A stretch of 64,000 bases of DNA from Mesostigma viride (taxonomy: Eukaryota > Streptophyta > Mesostigmatophyceae > Mesostigmatales > Mesostigmataceae): contig RPFO01000175.1 in NCBI GenBank assembly GCA_009746045.1, forward strand, positions 2,785,634 to 2,849,633. Direction: 5' to 3'. Within the stretch, counting starts at the first letter, position 1; each line of letters opens with the position of its first letter. Positions 22,177 to 32,992 of this stretch are shown here, piece after piece. Under the pieces are notes generated by a model that did no database searches, had not been told where the DNA came from, and saw only the letters and a program-made list of their open reading frames with translations. The position numbers and the translations under genes were made by a program.

Positions 22177-22549
22177 GGACCTCCCAGGTCCAATAGCCAA
22201 CTCTTGAAGGCAGAGGAACATTGAACAGAAATCCACCATCTCTTGGGAAAAGCAGATGGGTTTTTACATCCCTGAAACAGGGCCTCCTATCTCATAAACA
22301 TCTAGTCACAGGTCTCTACAGCAAACAAGTCACTACCTTATCTACTATAAAGCCAGATAAACACATCTCATAATACAAGGTCTTCCATTCAGCATCCTGG
22401 AACCTGGAACTCTGGACTGGAACATCAGAACTGGACTGGAGCCCCCCCCCATCATCCATCCTGGAATCCCCCCCTCACACCACAATCCAAAGCACCTTCC
22501 ATGCTCTTCCCCCATCCTTCCCCATCCTCTTCCTGCACAGCTCTGTTCT

Positions 22550-23692
22550 TCACAGGCTATACCAATCCCCATTCACACCATCCTTGCCCTTGGTCCCAAA
22601 CAAGGGAAACTGCTCCACCATGTGAACCAATTCTGGCCAGTTCCTGCTGACCTGCAGCACCATGCACGTCTCTGCAGCCCCTGCTGCCATCTGGGCAACA
22701 TAACGCAGGCATGTCCCTGGGTAGGAGAGAAGCACCACAGACTGGCTCTCAGGATCCATCACCCAAGTAGAAGACGTCTTGTGCCTGCTCACCCATGACC
22801 TGTACGCCCACCAGAACTGGAGAAAGGTCTTGACCACTGACCACTTAGCACCTATCAAAGGCACCAACACCCTCAATGGGGTCAGACGAACCTTGAGCTC
22901 CATGGTGTACTTAGGCAACCCTGGGCTGCAGAAAAGGTTGGATGTCTCCAAAGGGAAGCACCCCTTGACCGAGCTGGAAGAAGAAGGAGCCAAGTCAAAG
23001 TCTCCCTGCTGAACTGAAAACTCCAACAACTCCATGTAGGAGGCCTCACCCATGCTCACTGGCTGGAACTGCATGAAGGCTCCTTTCAAAGCCTCAGGCA
23101 AGGTGGTCAACATATCCTGCCCCTCTGCAGGTCTCATGTCAATCTCAGGTCCTGGAGTCAAGGCAAACATCCTGTGCAACAGGTGGCCCACAAAAGGAGA
23201 GCCAATCTCATACAGGCTGGTGTGCAACTGAGACAAGACCTCCTCCACATAACCCTCAGGGCTCACTTCCCCCTCCTCCCTGTTAAGGGCAGCCACTGCC
23301 TTGGCCAGCGTCTCACAATGCTCACAAGGTCCCGTGCACTTCCTGTGATCCACATAGGCCACCACATTCTTGACAGGTACCACATGACGAGGAATCTGAA
23401 TGATGGGAGTGCTGCTGGAGCTGAGAGCTATGTTAACACCACTCCCCATCTGGGGCTGGGACAAGGACAACCCCTGAAGAAGCTCCTGTAGCTTATCCTG
23501 CTTGGAGATCACTGAATGCAAGAGCTTGTTAATGGTATCCATCTGCTGACCCCTCCTAAGGTCACGCCTGACAATACTGTCAAACAGGGATTCCACATAA
23601 CTCATGGGGTTGGGGTCTGGATGCATACCCGTGACCCCTTCCTCCGTGGTGGCGCCCAGGCCCAAGTTGGGGTACGTGAACTCCTCCTCCAT
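22550..23692 (-). CDS. Gypsy-1 extra 3' ORF, unknown function
   Basis: About 380 codons from an ATG at 23692, sense strand, between integrase and the 3' LTR, the position of env-like genes. I do not recognise a family. Visible: an acidic N-terminus, a helical segment with HSVISKQDKLQELLQG, a Cys-rich motif CTGPCEHCETL (C-x3-C-x2-C), a Ser run (about residue 240), and a hydrophobic aromatic stretch (FLQFWWAYRSW, about 300-310). No clear signal peptide or strong TM helix, so env is not supported. It is one of the longest undamaged frames in Gypsy-1, which suggests it was kept under selection. An accessory or Gag-like function is possible. Confidence 0.6.
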   Translation of the reverse strand: MEEEFTYPNLGLGATTEEGVTGMHPDPNPMSYVESLFDSIVRRDLRRGQQMDTINKLLHSVISKQDKLQELLQGLSLSQPQMGSGVNIALSSSSTPIIQIPRHVVPVKNVVAYVDHRKCTGPCEHCETLAKAVAALNREEGEVSPEGYVEEVLSQLHTSLYEIGSPFVGHLLHRMFALTPGPEIDMRPAEGQDMLTTLPEALKGAFMQFQPVSMGEASYMELLEFSVQQGDFDLAPSSSSSVKGCFPLETSNLFCSPGLPKYTMELKVRLTPLRVLVPLIGAKWSVVKTFLQFWWAYRSWVSRHKTSSTWVMDPESQSVVLLSYPGTCLRYVAQMAAGAAETCMVLQVSRNWPELVHMVEQFPLFGTKGKDGVNGDWYSL

Positions 23693-23762
23693 CTGGGACC
23701 ACACAGCATGCACGAAGAAACCATTCGTTAGTCCTGAGATATAGGAAGGGGAGCAGTGGTTT

Positions 23763-25466
23763 TCACCAACTCAGTATACCAAGAAGGAAGAGTGAGCCCC
23801 TTCTTTGGCAATACTCCTGGACCACCTCATGGCAGTGAGTCAAGTCAGACAACCACAGCCATGTGGCAGTAGACTCTAACTCTCCTTTCCAGTGCACCTT
23901 AAACTGCAGCTGCTTGGTCCTACCCTTTCCTTTGACTCTGTGAGCCACCAGCTGCTCCACTTCATATATCCTCTCCCCCTCAGTATCCAGCTCAAATGGT
24001 AATGGAGCAGAAAGGCGTCCCTGCAAGGTATTGCGTTTATACAGTTTGAGCTGGGCCAGGTGAAACACGTTAGTCTTAAGCCTCCAGTGGGAAGGCACCT
24101 GGACTTGAACTACAGTCCCATAGTGGAAGGTGTCCAGGACAGGGTAAGGTCCCAACCACAAGGGTTGCAGTTTCCTGCATTGCTCCTTTTCAGGTAGCAC
24201 ACGATTAGCCTCCAAGAGCACCAGGTCACCAGGAGCCACAAAGGTGTGTGTAGCCAACATCTGTTGCCAAGCATTGTTTAAATACTTGTCCTGTGCATGC
24301 AACATCTGAGCAGCCACCATACTGTGAGCTTCCTGGAAGGATGCAATCAACTGGTGGACAGAGGTTAGGCGTCTTCTGAAGGGGCCTTCAGCATCCCTAT
24401 CAGGTAACTCCAGGTCAAATGGAGTCAAGGGGCACTGGCCATGGCAAATGACAAATGGAGACATTTGGTGAGGAGCCAGGGGTGAGTTGTTGATGGCAAA
24501 CTCTATGAAGGGAAGTTTCTTGTCCCATTCCTTGTTATCATGGGTACAATAGTGCTTCTGGCATTCCCGTACAATACGGTTCAGCCTCTCCACAGCCCCC
24601 GTGCTGGCACACCTGTATGCTACTCCAAAGGCCAACTTAGTGTCTAGGATGTCAAAGAAGGACTTCCAAAACCCAGACATCCACAAGGGATCCTGGTCAG
24701 TGATGATTACACGTGGCATGCCATGCAATCTGTACACCTCCTTCATGAACAACTCTACACACTGGGCAGCTGTGAGATGGGCATTGCAGGGGATGAGGTG
24801 GCACATTCTAGACAGCCTGTCCATCACCACTAGTATCCTGTCATTGCCAGCATCAGAAACAGGCAAGCCACAAATGAAGTCCATGGTCACACTGATCCAG
24901 GGTCGAAGGGGAATAGGCATGGCCATAGGAAAGATAGGCACTGCCTGAGTCCTAACCTTATTCCTTTGGCATGAGTCACAGGAAGCCACATAGGCTTTGA
25001 TATCACGAAACATGCCAGGCCACCAAAACCTCTCTTGTACTTCATGGAGAAGCTTAGCATACCCAGGATGACACGCAGTCACGTCGTCATGGAAGCAATG
25101 CAACACAGTGGGAATGGCCATTTCTGGCACATAGACCTTCCTGGTCACTACATGATCTGCATCCTGGGTGTGGACATACAGGACTCCCTCCCAGTACTCC
25201 ACAGGCCTGTTACCAAAGCTTCCTTCCTGAATGGCCTTAGTGGCCAGGTCCTCAGTTTTAGTGAAGGCCTTAATCACGTCCAGCAGGGCTATACTCATAG
25301 GGTTAGGCAGGACTAGCTGTTTGCCAGGTCCTAAAGGCTGCAGCTGCAGCACCTCACCCTCCTGCAGGTGACTAGTGACTAGATGCTTGGATGACAGAAC
25401 ATCAGCCACAGGTGTACGTGACTTCCCCTTGATCTCAGCTGCCAATCCTCTAGACTTGGTCAGCAT
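23763..25466 (-). CDS. Gypsy-1 integrase with C-terminal chromodomain
   Basis: 567 codons. Zinc-binding HHCC: H in VLHCFHDD, H in ACHPGYAKL and CDSCQRNK. Catalytic core: D in TMDFICGLP, D in ITDQDPLW and E in GAVERLNRI. The C-terminal domain has GDLVLLEANRVLP and LQPLWLGPYPV. It ends in a chromodomain, YEVEQLVAHRVKGKG then FKVHWKGELESTATW (about 23960-23850). Chromodomains of chromoviruses bind methylated histone H3 and bias integration toward heterochromatin. The ORF looks complete. RNase H precedes it in another frame. Confidence 0.9.
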   Translation of the reverse strand: MLTKSRGLAAEIKGKSRTPVADVLSSKHLVTSHLQEGEVLQLQPLGPGKQLVLPNPMSIALLDVIKAFTKTEDLATKAIQEGSFGNRPVEYWEGVLYVHTQDADHVVTRKVYVPEMAIPTVLHCFHDDVTACHPGYAKLLHEVQERFWWPGMFRDIKAYVASCDSCQRNKVRTQAVPIFPMAMPIPLRPWISVTMDFICGLPVSDAGNDRILVVMDRLSRMCHLIPCNAHLTAAQCVELFMKEVYRLHGMPRVIITDQDPLWMSGFWKSFFDILDTKLAFGVAYRCASTGAVERLNRIVRECQKHYCTHDNKEWDKKLPFIEFAINNSPLAPHQMSPFVICHGQCPLTPFDLELPDRDAEGPFRRRLTSVHQLIASFQEAHSMVAAQMLHAQDKYLNNAWQQMLATHTFVAPGDLVLLEANRVLPEKEQCRKLQPLWLGPYPVLDTFHYGTVVQVQVPSHWRLKTNVFHLAQLKLYKRNTLQGRLSAPLPFELDTEGERIYEVEQLVAHRVKGKGRTKQLQFKVHWKGELESTATWLWLSDLTHCHEVVQEYCQRRGSLFLLGILSW

Positions 25467-25665
25467 CCCTGGCTCCAGTATCCACTTCCTGGGCCGTCCC
25501 TTCCCCTCCTAGGATTCTCTGTGCTTGGTTGTGTTGTGAGAGTGGGCTGGCTACCAGCAGAACCCTCCCTAAGACTGCTCTGCAGTGACTGACCCCCACC
25601 CTGGACGCCTGTCGACCCTGGGACAGAGCCCTGGTCAATGAGCATCTCGTGACTAAAGCTAGCCT

Positions 25666-26163
25666 CTACAGGGGGTGGCTCAGCTTGGAGGTTTGCTGGT
25701 TAGCTGCCTGTGCCCTGGTGACAGCACCACACTCTACTACAGAAACCATGGCAGCACAAATATCCAGATCCTCGTGAAATGCTCCCATCAGATCCCTTCT
25801 TCTAGAGAGGGCGTCTGGCACCACATTCTGTGATCCTGGGACATACTGCACAGAGAAAGGATAGAATCCCCCTAGGTACTCCATCCACCCAGCCATCCTC
25901 TTACTCATCCTACTCTGTTCTAGCACGTGCACCAAGGGCCTGTGGTCAGTCATCAGGGTGATAGACTCTTGCCCTAGCCCATCTGTAGCACTGCTAGCCA
26001 CAGAAAACTGAGCTCCCTTCAACAGATGCTCCCACTTGTGACATGCTACCACTAAACCCAGCAACTCCTGCTCGTGTACAGGGTAGTTACGTTCAGCTGA
26101 GCTCATGGTTTTAGACATGTACTCCACTGGCTGTGGTCCATAGCCATGGTCTTGCATCAGCAC
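25666..26163 (-). pseudogene. Gypsy-1 RNase H part
   Basis: Ty3-type RNase H after RT, in a shifted frame. YMSKTMSSAERNYPVHEQELL carries the conserved Glu-containing helix, followed by LMTDHRPLVHVL and VPGSQNVVPDALSRR. It removes element RNA during cDNA synthesis. Confidence 0.8.
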
Positions 26164-26168
26164 AGCAC

Positions 26169-27107
26169 CTATGGCGCCTTGAGAGGCATCTGACCTAACC
26201 TGATAAGGTAGATCTGGTTGGGACCCACTAGCACAGGGGTGGATGTGAGCTTCTGCTTCAACAGGTCAAAGGCCTGCTGACACCTATCTGTCCACTCAAA
26301 CTGAACATCCTTCTTGATTAACTCAAGCAAGGGGGTGGAGATGGCAGCCATGTCAGGGATAAAACGCCTGTACCACCCCACCATGCCCAGGAAGGACTTG
26401 ACATCATGTGCAGACTGCAACACAGGCCACTCAAGGATGGCAGCAATCTTAGCATTGTCAGGTGTCATACCCAAGGAACTCAACTTGTACCCTAGGAACC
26501 CCACTTCATGCCCCCACTCCACCTTAGACCTCTTGACAGACAAGTGGTAGTGCTGGATGACCTTCAGGACCTCCTCCACGTTCTCCAGATGCTCCTTGAA
26601 CGTCTTTGAGTGCACCAGGATGTCGTCCATGTAGGCCACCACGCAGGTCCTGAACACGGGTCTTGCAGGGTCACACAGGTGGGCAATGTCTTTGAACCTG
26701 GGATTCCTGAGATCAGGGGAGATCTGAGGCAGAGAGTTCCCTGTCAGATGGCCAAAGATAGCATTCACAAACATCTGCATAGTAGCTGGGCTGTTGGAGG
26801 CCCCCATGGGCATCACAGTCCACTGGAACTGACCCCAGGGTGTGGAGAATGCAGTTTTTGGAATGTCCTCAGTAGCTATCCTGATCTGCCAGAACGCGTG
26901 TCTAAGGTCAAACTTGGTGAAGTAAGATGATCCAGCTGTCCTCTCTAGCAGCTCATCAATCCGTGGCAAGGGATACTTGGACTTCACTGTGACCTTGTTC
27001 AGGCCTCTCAGATCAATGCACAACCGCCATCCACCATCATGCTTGGGGACAAGCAAACACCCAGAGCTGAAAGGACTATTGGCAGGAAGAATGAGTCCAG
27101 CTTCCAA
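26169..27107 (-). pseudogene. Gypsy-1 reverse transcriptase
   Basis: Ty3/Gypsy RT with all boxes: CIDLRGLNKVTVKSKYPLP, FDLRHAFWQI, FQWTVMPMGASNSPATMQ, catalytic YMDD in VAYMDDILVHSK, FLGYKLSS, then the RT-RNase H link FEWTDRCQQAFDLLK. About 312 codons open, with frame changes at both ends. A 21-residue-scale insertion after the NAIFGHL region is unusual but does not touch the catalytic box. Confidence 0.85.
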
Positions 27108-28095
27108 CAGCCTGTCAAGATCACCTTCAGCTCTGCCATCTCAGCTGGCCCCATCCTGTACATGGGAACAAAGGGAGGCCTGGCACCATCCACAAGCTTG
27201 ATGACATGAGTGATTGGCCCTTCAGGAGGGTACTGTGGCATTTTGTCCTCAAAAATGGCAGCAAACCTGTCCAAAAGGGCATCATGCAGCTTCTGCTCCT
27301 CCTCTGTGACAGCTGGTACTGGGTTCACAGCATTCACCGTGTGGCCATGAGTCTCATCAGAGGGTGAGTTAGGAACCAGCTGTAAGAGAAAGACGTGTTC
27401 CACTGGGTAAGTAGCCAGGTAAGACAAGGTGTGATTGGCAGACCATACGTGCTTAAGTAATGCAGCACGTTTCTCTTCCAGTGAAGGCACCTTGACGTCC
27501 TCCTTGGCACCTGCAACCCCTCTCCCATCATTGACAGCCTCATTAGTAGAACAGCACTCTGTGACTGGTCTTTCTCCCCCCTTAATCACTGTGGTGGCGT
27601 CCCACACTGACCCATCCTGAAACTGCACCACCTTCTCAGACCACAAGATGGCAGGATTAGCAGACTCCAACCATGGCATCCCCAGAATCACATCAGCAGC
27701 AGTGAGTGGAATGACATCTGCTGTGACAGACAAGGTTTGACGTGAGCACACTTGAAAAAGCAGTTGCACGTAGCCAGGTGAGTTACTCTGCCTACCATCA
27801 GAATATTGGACCTTAACAGGCACAGGGTGGGGAGCACTGGTAGATGCAGCTCCTGCACCAAGGAAGTGGAAATGTAGTTACTTCCTGCACCTGAGTCAAT
27901 CATGAAGAGACATAAAGGCTGAGCCAAAGGGACTGGCACGTTCAACAGCCTAGCCTGGAACTTCAAGAGTTGACTGGGAATAGGAGGGCCCAATGGGGTG
28001 GTGGAATCAGAGGCAGACAAGTTGTTCACAGGACGGACATGCACAGCAGGCAAACCAGTTAACTCCACCGCTGGACGTAGTCCTGGGGGCTCCAC
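27008..28095 (-). pseudogene. Gypsy-1 protease and linker
   Basis: Retropepsin start at LFMIDSGAGSNYISTSL (about 27910-27860), with D-S-G active site and the later VILGMPWLESANP (about 27690). The domain crosses a frameshift near 27750. The following linker leads to the RT N-terminus, GARPPFVPMYRMGPAE. Confidence 0.8.
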
Positions 28096-29839
28096 TAGTT
28101 TTTTGGCAGCTCAGGAGGATGATCTGAAGACGAGCTCCCCACTGAAGGCTGCACCTGCTGATCCTCTATGCCGTCTGCCTCTCCTTCTCCCTCCTCCTCC
28201 TCTGCTAGGAGGTGCCACAGGGCGTTGACCATCCGACGCCTGTCTTGCCTGCTGAAGCCCTTGGGCTGGAATGGTCCCTTGCCCGAAGCCTGGAAGTTGG
28301 GTCTAAACCCAGGCTGTGCCCTGTGGTCGCTCTGGCTCACCCCAGGAGGGAAGGTGGATGGTCTGGTGAATGGAAGAACCCCCTGAGGACCCTTGGTGTC
28401 GCTGGGAACTGGTCTCGCTTGGGGCAATCCCGTGCAAAGTGTCCCAGCTGGCCACACGTGAAACAGGCTCCTTTGGACTGCTCCATGGCACTGAGCTCCT
28501 CCATCACAGCGTTCAGCTGGTTCAGGGGCTTCTTAACAGCAGGCGCCTGGTTGCCTGCAGCAGGCTCCCACTTGAGGGAAAAGTCAGGGACACGGCACAG
28601 CGTGAGGGCATAAGACAGCACAGTATCCCACTTCCACTCGACATAGTCGAAAGGGGAGAAATGCTTGTCAATATCCACCCTGACTTGAGGGGAGAGCCCA
28701 TGCAGAAACCTGTGAAGAGCTTCAGAATCAGAGCACTGGGGGATTTTGGCCCTCAGGTTGGTAAACGTCTCTACGTATTGTGGTAGTGTCAGGCCGACTG
28801 AGTACAGTTGGCCAACGCGTCCCGGTCCAGACGGAGCTGGTCCTGGGGAAGGAGAAAACGTCGAAATGAAAGCATGAGAGATGGCAAATCCTTGCAAGTA
28901 TTACCTGCTGAGGATCGTAAAAACTCATCAAACCTGTCGGCTGCACTGTCGCTCATTCGCTGTCGAACCATCTTCTTCTGGATGTCCAGGGAAAGTCGTT
29001 CTTCCGCTCGTTTGCCGTAGTTAGCAAAGTGGATAGCGAACACATCCTGGAATCGAGTAGAGAAATGATCGAAACTGCGGTGGGTTAGATTGGTGAGCGA
29101 CAGCTTGTCTACGGATTCGATTTTTGGAAATGGCGGGGCGGAACCTTGATGCGGTGGTATAGTGACGGTCACGGGGACGTCGCTGGCGGGGGTGGTGAAG
29201 GTGACCGAGGTCGTCTGCGCTGGATCCTGCCTATCGCTATCCTGCGTCTCATTCCTCGTAGTAACTGCGGTACTATTAGGTAAAACCCTTCCGTCACCCA
29301 ACCGAGGAGCCTCTCTCCCCAATCCAGCAACCATGTCACGCATGGCCGCCTCCTCCTCCTCAATTCTCTGACGAAGTCTTCCCACATCCTGTTCCACCTC
29401 CTCCACCATCTTTCTATACATCGCTGCGTGTTGTTCATCGTGTAATAATCTGATTTTAGCTGCTGAGAGGCGATCCGCTGCAAGTCTGGTCCCGTCTCTT
29501 CCAGGCGTGGTATTTAGCGGGAAAAGAAATGAAGATGCACTCGGCACAGGACTCGTTCGCGCGCTTGGAATCCTGGGCGACAGTGACGCTCCTCGACCCA
29601 CGCCTGTCAGCGATGGCTCGCCTGGTTGGAGACCAGATGCAATGACGGAAAACTTGGGCCCTATGGACAACGAGGGCCGCCTCACTTCAGACATAGAAGT
29701 ACGGTTGAAATCAAGTTGACGCCGTGGAGTACGAGCAGTTGTCTCAGCACCTTCCCTAGCAATGGGTTCCAGAGATGATGACGGATCGCTCACCTTGATT
29801 AGTAGGGGGTAAAGGTGATTGTGTCTTCGAACTACTCAT
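28096..29839 (-). pseudogene. gag: Gypsy-1 gag
   Basis: Probable ATG at 29839 (MSSSKTQS); the longest frame (29793-28789) continues after an indel near a five-base G/C run. Residues about 115-175 form a coiled-coil-like region (EEVEQDVGRLRQRIEEEE). A Gag capsid-like domain follows, then the knuckle CFTCGQLGHFARDC (about 28460-28420). Two more frame changes occur near 28800 and 28400. Gag packages the RNA. Confidence 0.75.
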
Positions 29840-29898
29840 ACTTCCACATGGAGTCGCGATCGTCTGCCTAGTAGAGACAACGGTTACGGCTGACTTCT

Positions 29899-29949
29899 AG
29901 TGTTACAGAGCAAGACAGTCACATCAGGATGTGTCTCTCTCTGTAACAC
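29899..29949 (-). other. Leader hairpin of Gypsy-1
   Basis: GTGTTACAGAG and CTCTGTAACAC pair perfectly over 11 bases around a ~29-base loop, between the 5' LTR and gag. The position suits an RNA packaging or dimerisation signal; function is inferred. Confidence 0.4.
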
Positions 29950-30047
29950 CGTAAGTTTTCCGCAACTCTATGAATCTTCTCGGATGACAGACATCTGATC
30001 AACGTTGTACTACCCGGAAGGTTGCGACTTCAAGAGAAACACCAAAG

Positions 30048-30067
30048 TAGAGATCCTCCGATACCAA
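30048..30067 (-). other. Primer-binding site of Gypsy-1
   Basis: Minus strand TTGGTATCGGAGGATC directly inside the 5' LTR. It resembles the initiator-methionine tRNA site TGGTATCAGAGC used by many plant and fungal elements. Confidence 0.6.
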
Positions 30068-30843
30068 TGTAACGACTAAAAATGATCATCAGCATCATCC
30101 ACAGTCCAATATGAAAGATCTTTTACCTGGGTTGCTTTCTGAGTTGCAGAACTTCAAGTATCCGAGCAACGTTGAGATGGAAATTCCACAGCACGTGATT
30201 TAGGGAATCACAACCCCTTGTAGACACAAAGACAAGCTCGTGTATAGACGACCTCTGTGGAACTGAAGGACGTCTATAGCCAAGGGGCTCTTATGATGGA
30301 CAACAAAGACAAGCTTTATTATACCATGGTGAATCAAAACCAACGTAGCAACAATGGCGACCCCACGTCCTTGATATCGACGTGCTTGTCGAACTTGCTC
30401 CAACCTTAGCCTGAAGAGAACCAATCAGAACCATGGAATCCTATACAAGATCTTCGTATCCATCCTAGTCACACAAAACAGAACAACACCACACACAGCC
30501 TGGCAGAATCTTTCCATGAGATCCAAATCTGTCGTGAGCACTGAAGTCCCAAAGGAGCATTTAAGACTCAATAGTACCAACCAACAAACTACAACCCCAC
30601 GTGGATCAGGCCACGACCAATGAGGGCTCCTATCAGTAGTACCAACCAACAAACTACAACCCTACGTGGATCAGGCCACGACCAATGAGGGTTCCTATCA
30701 GTTGGTTGACAAAGTATCAGCTCCAAGTACCGTCGTCTTAGAAACCTCATAACTTTCTCAATACTGATCCAAAAGTCCTTGAATAAAAGCCAAACATTCA
30801 CAAAACAAAGGATGTAACAACAAAGTCATTTTTGCTTGTTACA
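30068..30843 (-). repeat. 5' LTR of Gypsy-1
   Basis: 776 bp, TGTAAC...GTTACA, about 98% identical to 21380-22158 by eye, including the internal ~65-bp duplication. Confidence 0.95.
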
Positions 30844-30848
30844 TATTG

Positions 30849-32114
30849 CAATCCAGTGGAAGAACAACATCTTTAAACCCTTGGTCCTGCACAAGGGGCA
30901 CACCCCTATCCTTATGTACATCCAACACACCTTCCCCAAGGGGTGACTGACTATTTACAGGGGATGGCGTATCTAGTCACTGCTGCCCAGACTAGCCCCC
31001 TGCCCCAGCAGGCTTGGCCTTGTTCCTGTCAGGGCACTCACGTCGCCAGTGACCCTCCTTGCCACACACAAAGCACGCTCCACCCTTCTTCCCAGACCCA
31101 GCCCCCTTGCCAGGCTTCCCCTGGCCTCCCTGAGACTGCCCACCCTAGCTGCTTGCTCTGGTTGCCTTGAGCTTGGCCCTTGCCTTGCCCCTGGCCACCC
31201 TTACCCTGCTGACCACCAGCTTGCTGCCCCCCAACCCCTCCTTGGGAACCTTGCCCTTTTCCACCCTGAGCCCCATTCCTCTGGCGCCTGAAGCGCTTAC
31301 GCTTGTTAGGCCGTGCCCCACCACGGGCTGGTTACCCGGGGACATCACCTTGGCCCTGCACAGCGGAGGTGGCATTGCTGCCGTGGGACTGGATGGCCTT
31401 GCAAATGTTCAGGGTCTGGCTTCCTAATGATGCTGAGGATCACAAGCTCCAGAGCACGCAAGGAGCCATCAGTCTGGTTAAGAAACATTCGGGCGCTGTT
31501 CCTGCCATCCACACTCAACCCATACGGTCCAGGAAATAATCTGCTAAGGCCCTATCTGTGACCAGGAAGCCATACTTGGCCCCCTTGTCCCTGATACGGT
31601 TGAGCCTTGCCCATTCCTCTGCTACAGGGCCCACCACTATCTCAAAGGTGTCATACTGGTGCTTGTAATAGTTAATTGGTGAGGTTGAGAACCTTATCAG
31701 AGAATTCTTCCCTCAACCTATCCAAGAACTGAGCCCAGGTTAGCTTATCTTTGACAGCCGTCCTAGTCTTCTCCCTGACAAGCTCTGAGGAATCCCTGTT
31801 GCATGTGGATGAATGGAACACCTGCACTATAGGTTGACAGCGGGGTTCACGGAGAGCACATGAACCACCTCCATGTCCTCTAGCCACTTTTCCAAGGCCT
31901 CCTGTGCTAGTGGTGGGTTGAGAGGCTTCTGCCCATTCATAACAGAAACTGCACTCATGTGAGGCCTCGACCCCGGCAGTGCCTTTACTGGCTCCCCCAC
32001 AGCGGGTGTCACAACAACAGCACCACTAGGGCCAGCAGGCGTAGGGGAGGGCACATCAACATGGAGCCTCTTACCATTGCCGTCAGAGGAGACATCCCTC
32101 TTACGCTTCTCCAC
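30849..32114 (-). pseudogene. gag: Copia-C gag, cut by Gypsy-1
   Basis: The first readable codons (VEKRKRDV..., 32114) directly abut the truncated LTR, so the true start is lost. The region shows a basic N-terminus, a Gag-like helical stretch (LTWAQFLDRLREEF) and a zinc knuckle, CFVCGKEGHWRREC (about 31080-31035). The stretch between is low-complexity Gly/Gln-rich. Several frames are used. Gypsy-1 inserted after the knuckle. Confidence 0.65.
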
Positions 32115-32120
32115 GGCTCA

Positions 32121-32186
32121 CACGGCGTTGGAAACGTCTTTCCAAACTGCATCCACTTAGCATATTGGCTGCCCAAAATGCTAACT
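32121..32186 (-). repeat. Remnant 5' LTR of Copia-C (66 bp)
   Basis: Matches the start of the 3' LTR (16793-16858) with one difference, ends GCTAACT before TSD GGTAG, then jumps straight into gag. About 580 bp of LTR, with R-U5 and leader, are missing. Confidence 0.75.
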
Positions 32187-32191
32187 GGTAG

Positions 32192-32992
32192 TAGGGCGGG
32201 CTTTACTCCTGCCGTTAGCCAGGATCCGGCTGCCGTTAGTCAGCCTAGCCGGGGGCGTGGTGGTTTGCTGAACAAGATTGTGCTAGGGCTGAGGCGCCGA
32301 GACAATACCATGGGGCTTGCTTCCCTTCGCAACCCAACCTGTGCAATGGGCAGTGCACCACCTCAGCTTGACCCGAGCATCGCTGTGATTTCCTCACTCT
32401 CGGCCACTTGGTCACTTCAGTGTGGGCTTCTCGTAGACACCCAAGCCCAGGTCTCCATTATTGGGGAGTATTGTGTAGATGATGATTGTCCCTTGTTTCC
32501 CTCCCGGTGGACCCAGGTCACTGACTTTGCTATAGGTCGGGGTCTTACAAGGTCTTGGGGGAGATTCCACTAGAGATCCTGGGTGTTGAGACGCCTATGC
32601 ACATGGTGGAGGGATACGAGGGGCCAGCACTTTTGGGGCAGCCATTCTTGTCCCTACCCGGGGTCACAGTTAGTAGCACACAGTTGTCTCGAGCGGGATT
32701 TGGTTACCTGAGATTAAACAATTTCTCCCTTGATGTAGCGACTAGGGGCCTCTCCTTGCCTATGGTGGCAGCCCTGAAAGGGGTAGAGTACAATGATTCT
32801 GAGTTGCCTCCTGCCCTTGATCTCATTACCCCTAAGGCCCTTACCCCTGAAAGCTTGGGGCTTAATTTCCATGACTTTGCTAAAGAGAGCCCCATGTCCT
32901 TCTTTGATGTACTAGCCAGGCACGTCTCGACTGAGGAGGGTCTAGACAATACCCAAGGTGCCATCTTGGCTGCGTGGGGGAACGATGGCTAG
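32192..32992 (+). pseudogene. Copia-B protease
   Basis: Resumes in frame from the integrase linker (GSRAGFTPAV). The active site reads LLVDTQAQVSIIGEY (GAC at 32436-32438), followed after a frameshift near 32555 by ILGVETPMHMVEGYEG and ALLGQPFLSLPG, the second hydrophobic Gly strand of retropepsins. The DTG glycine is replaced by Gln. It leads on through the conserved SLGLNFHDFAKESP text, shared by the sister copies, toward RT. Confidence 0.75.

Larger units (their letters stand above)
21380..30843 (-). mobile_element. Gypsy-1: chromodomain Ty3/Gypsy element, TSD TATTG
   Basis: LTRs TGTAAC...TTGTTACA at 21380-22158 and 30068-30843, flanked by TATTG (21375-21379 and 30844-30848). Minus-strand order: 5' LTR, tRNA-type primer site, gag with CCHC, PR, RT, RNase H, INT with chromodomain, an extra ORF, polypurine tract, 3' LTR. 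LTRs differ at about a dozen of ~778 positions, several being single-base homopolymer changes. A canonical chromovirus plan plus a 3' ORF, nested in Copia-C. Confidence 0.95.
12411..32186 (-). mobile_element. Copia-C: nested in Copia-B, TSD GGTAG
   Basis: GGTAG at 12406-12410 and 32187-32191 flanks termini AGTTAAG... and ...GCTAACT. Deleting it with one TSD restores Copia-B codons EGSRAG in frame. Read on the minus strand: truncated 5' LTR (32186-32121), gag (32114-30849), Gypsy-1, remaining gag, INT, PR, RT and RNase H (21374-17886), about 1 kb of 3' untranslated sequence, a polypurine tract, and a 3' LTR (16858-12411) split by Copia-D. Many frameshifts. Two later elements are nested inside it, so it is older than both. 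Confidence 0.9.

Noticed and set aside
22550-23692. Envelope protein for the Gypsy-1 3' ORF
   Set aside because: No signal peptide, clear C-terminal membrane anchor or cleavage site; position alone is not enough.
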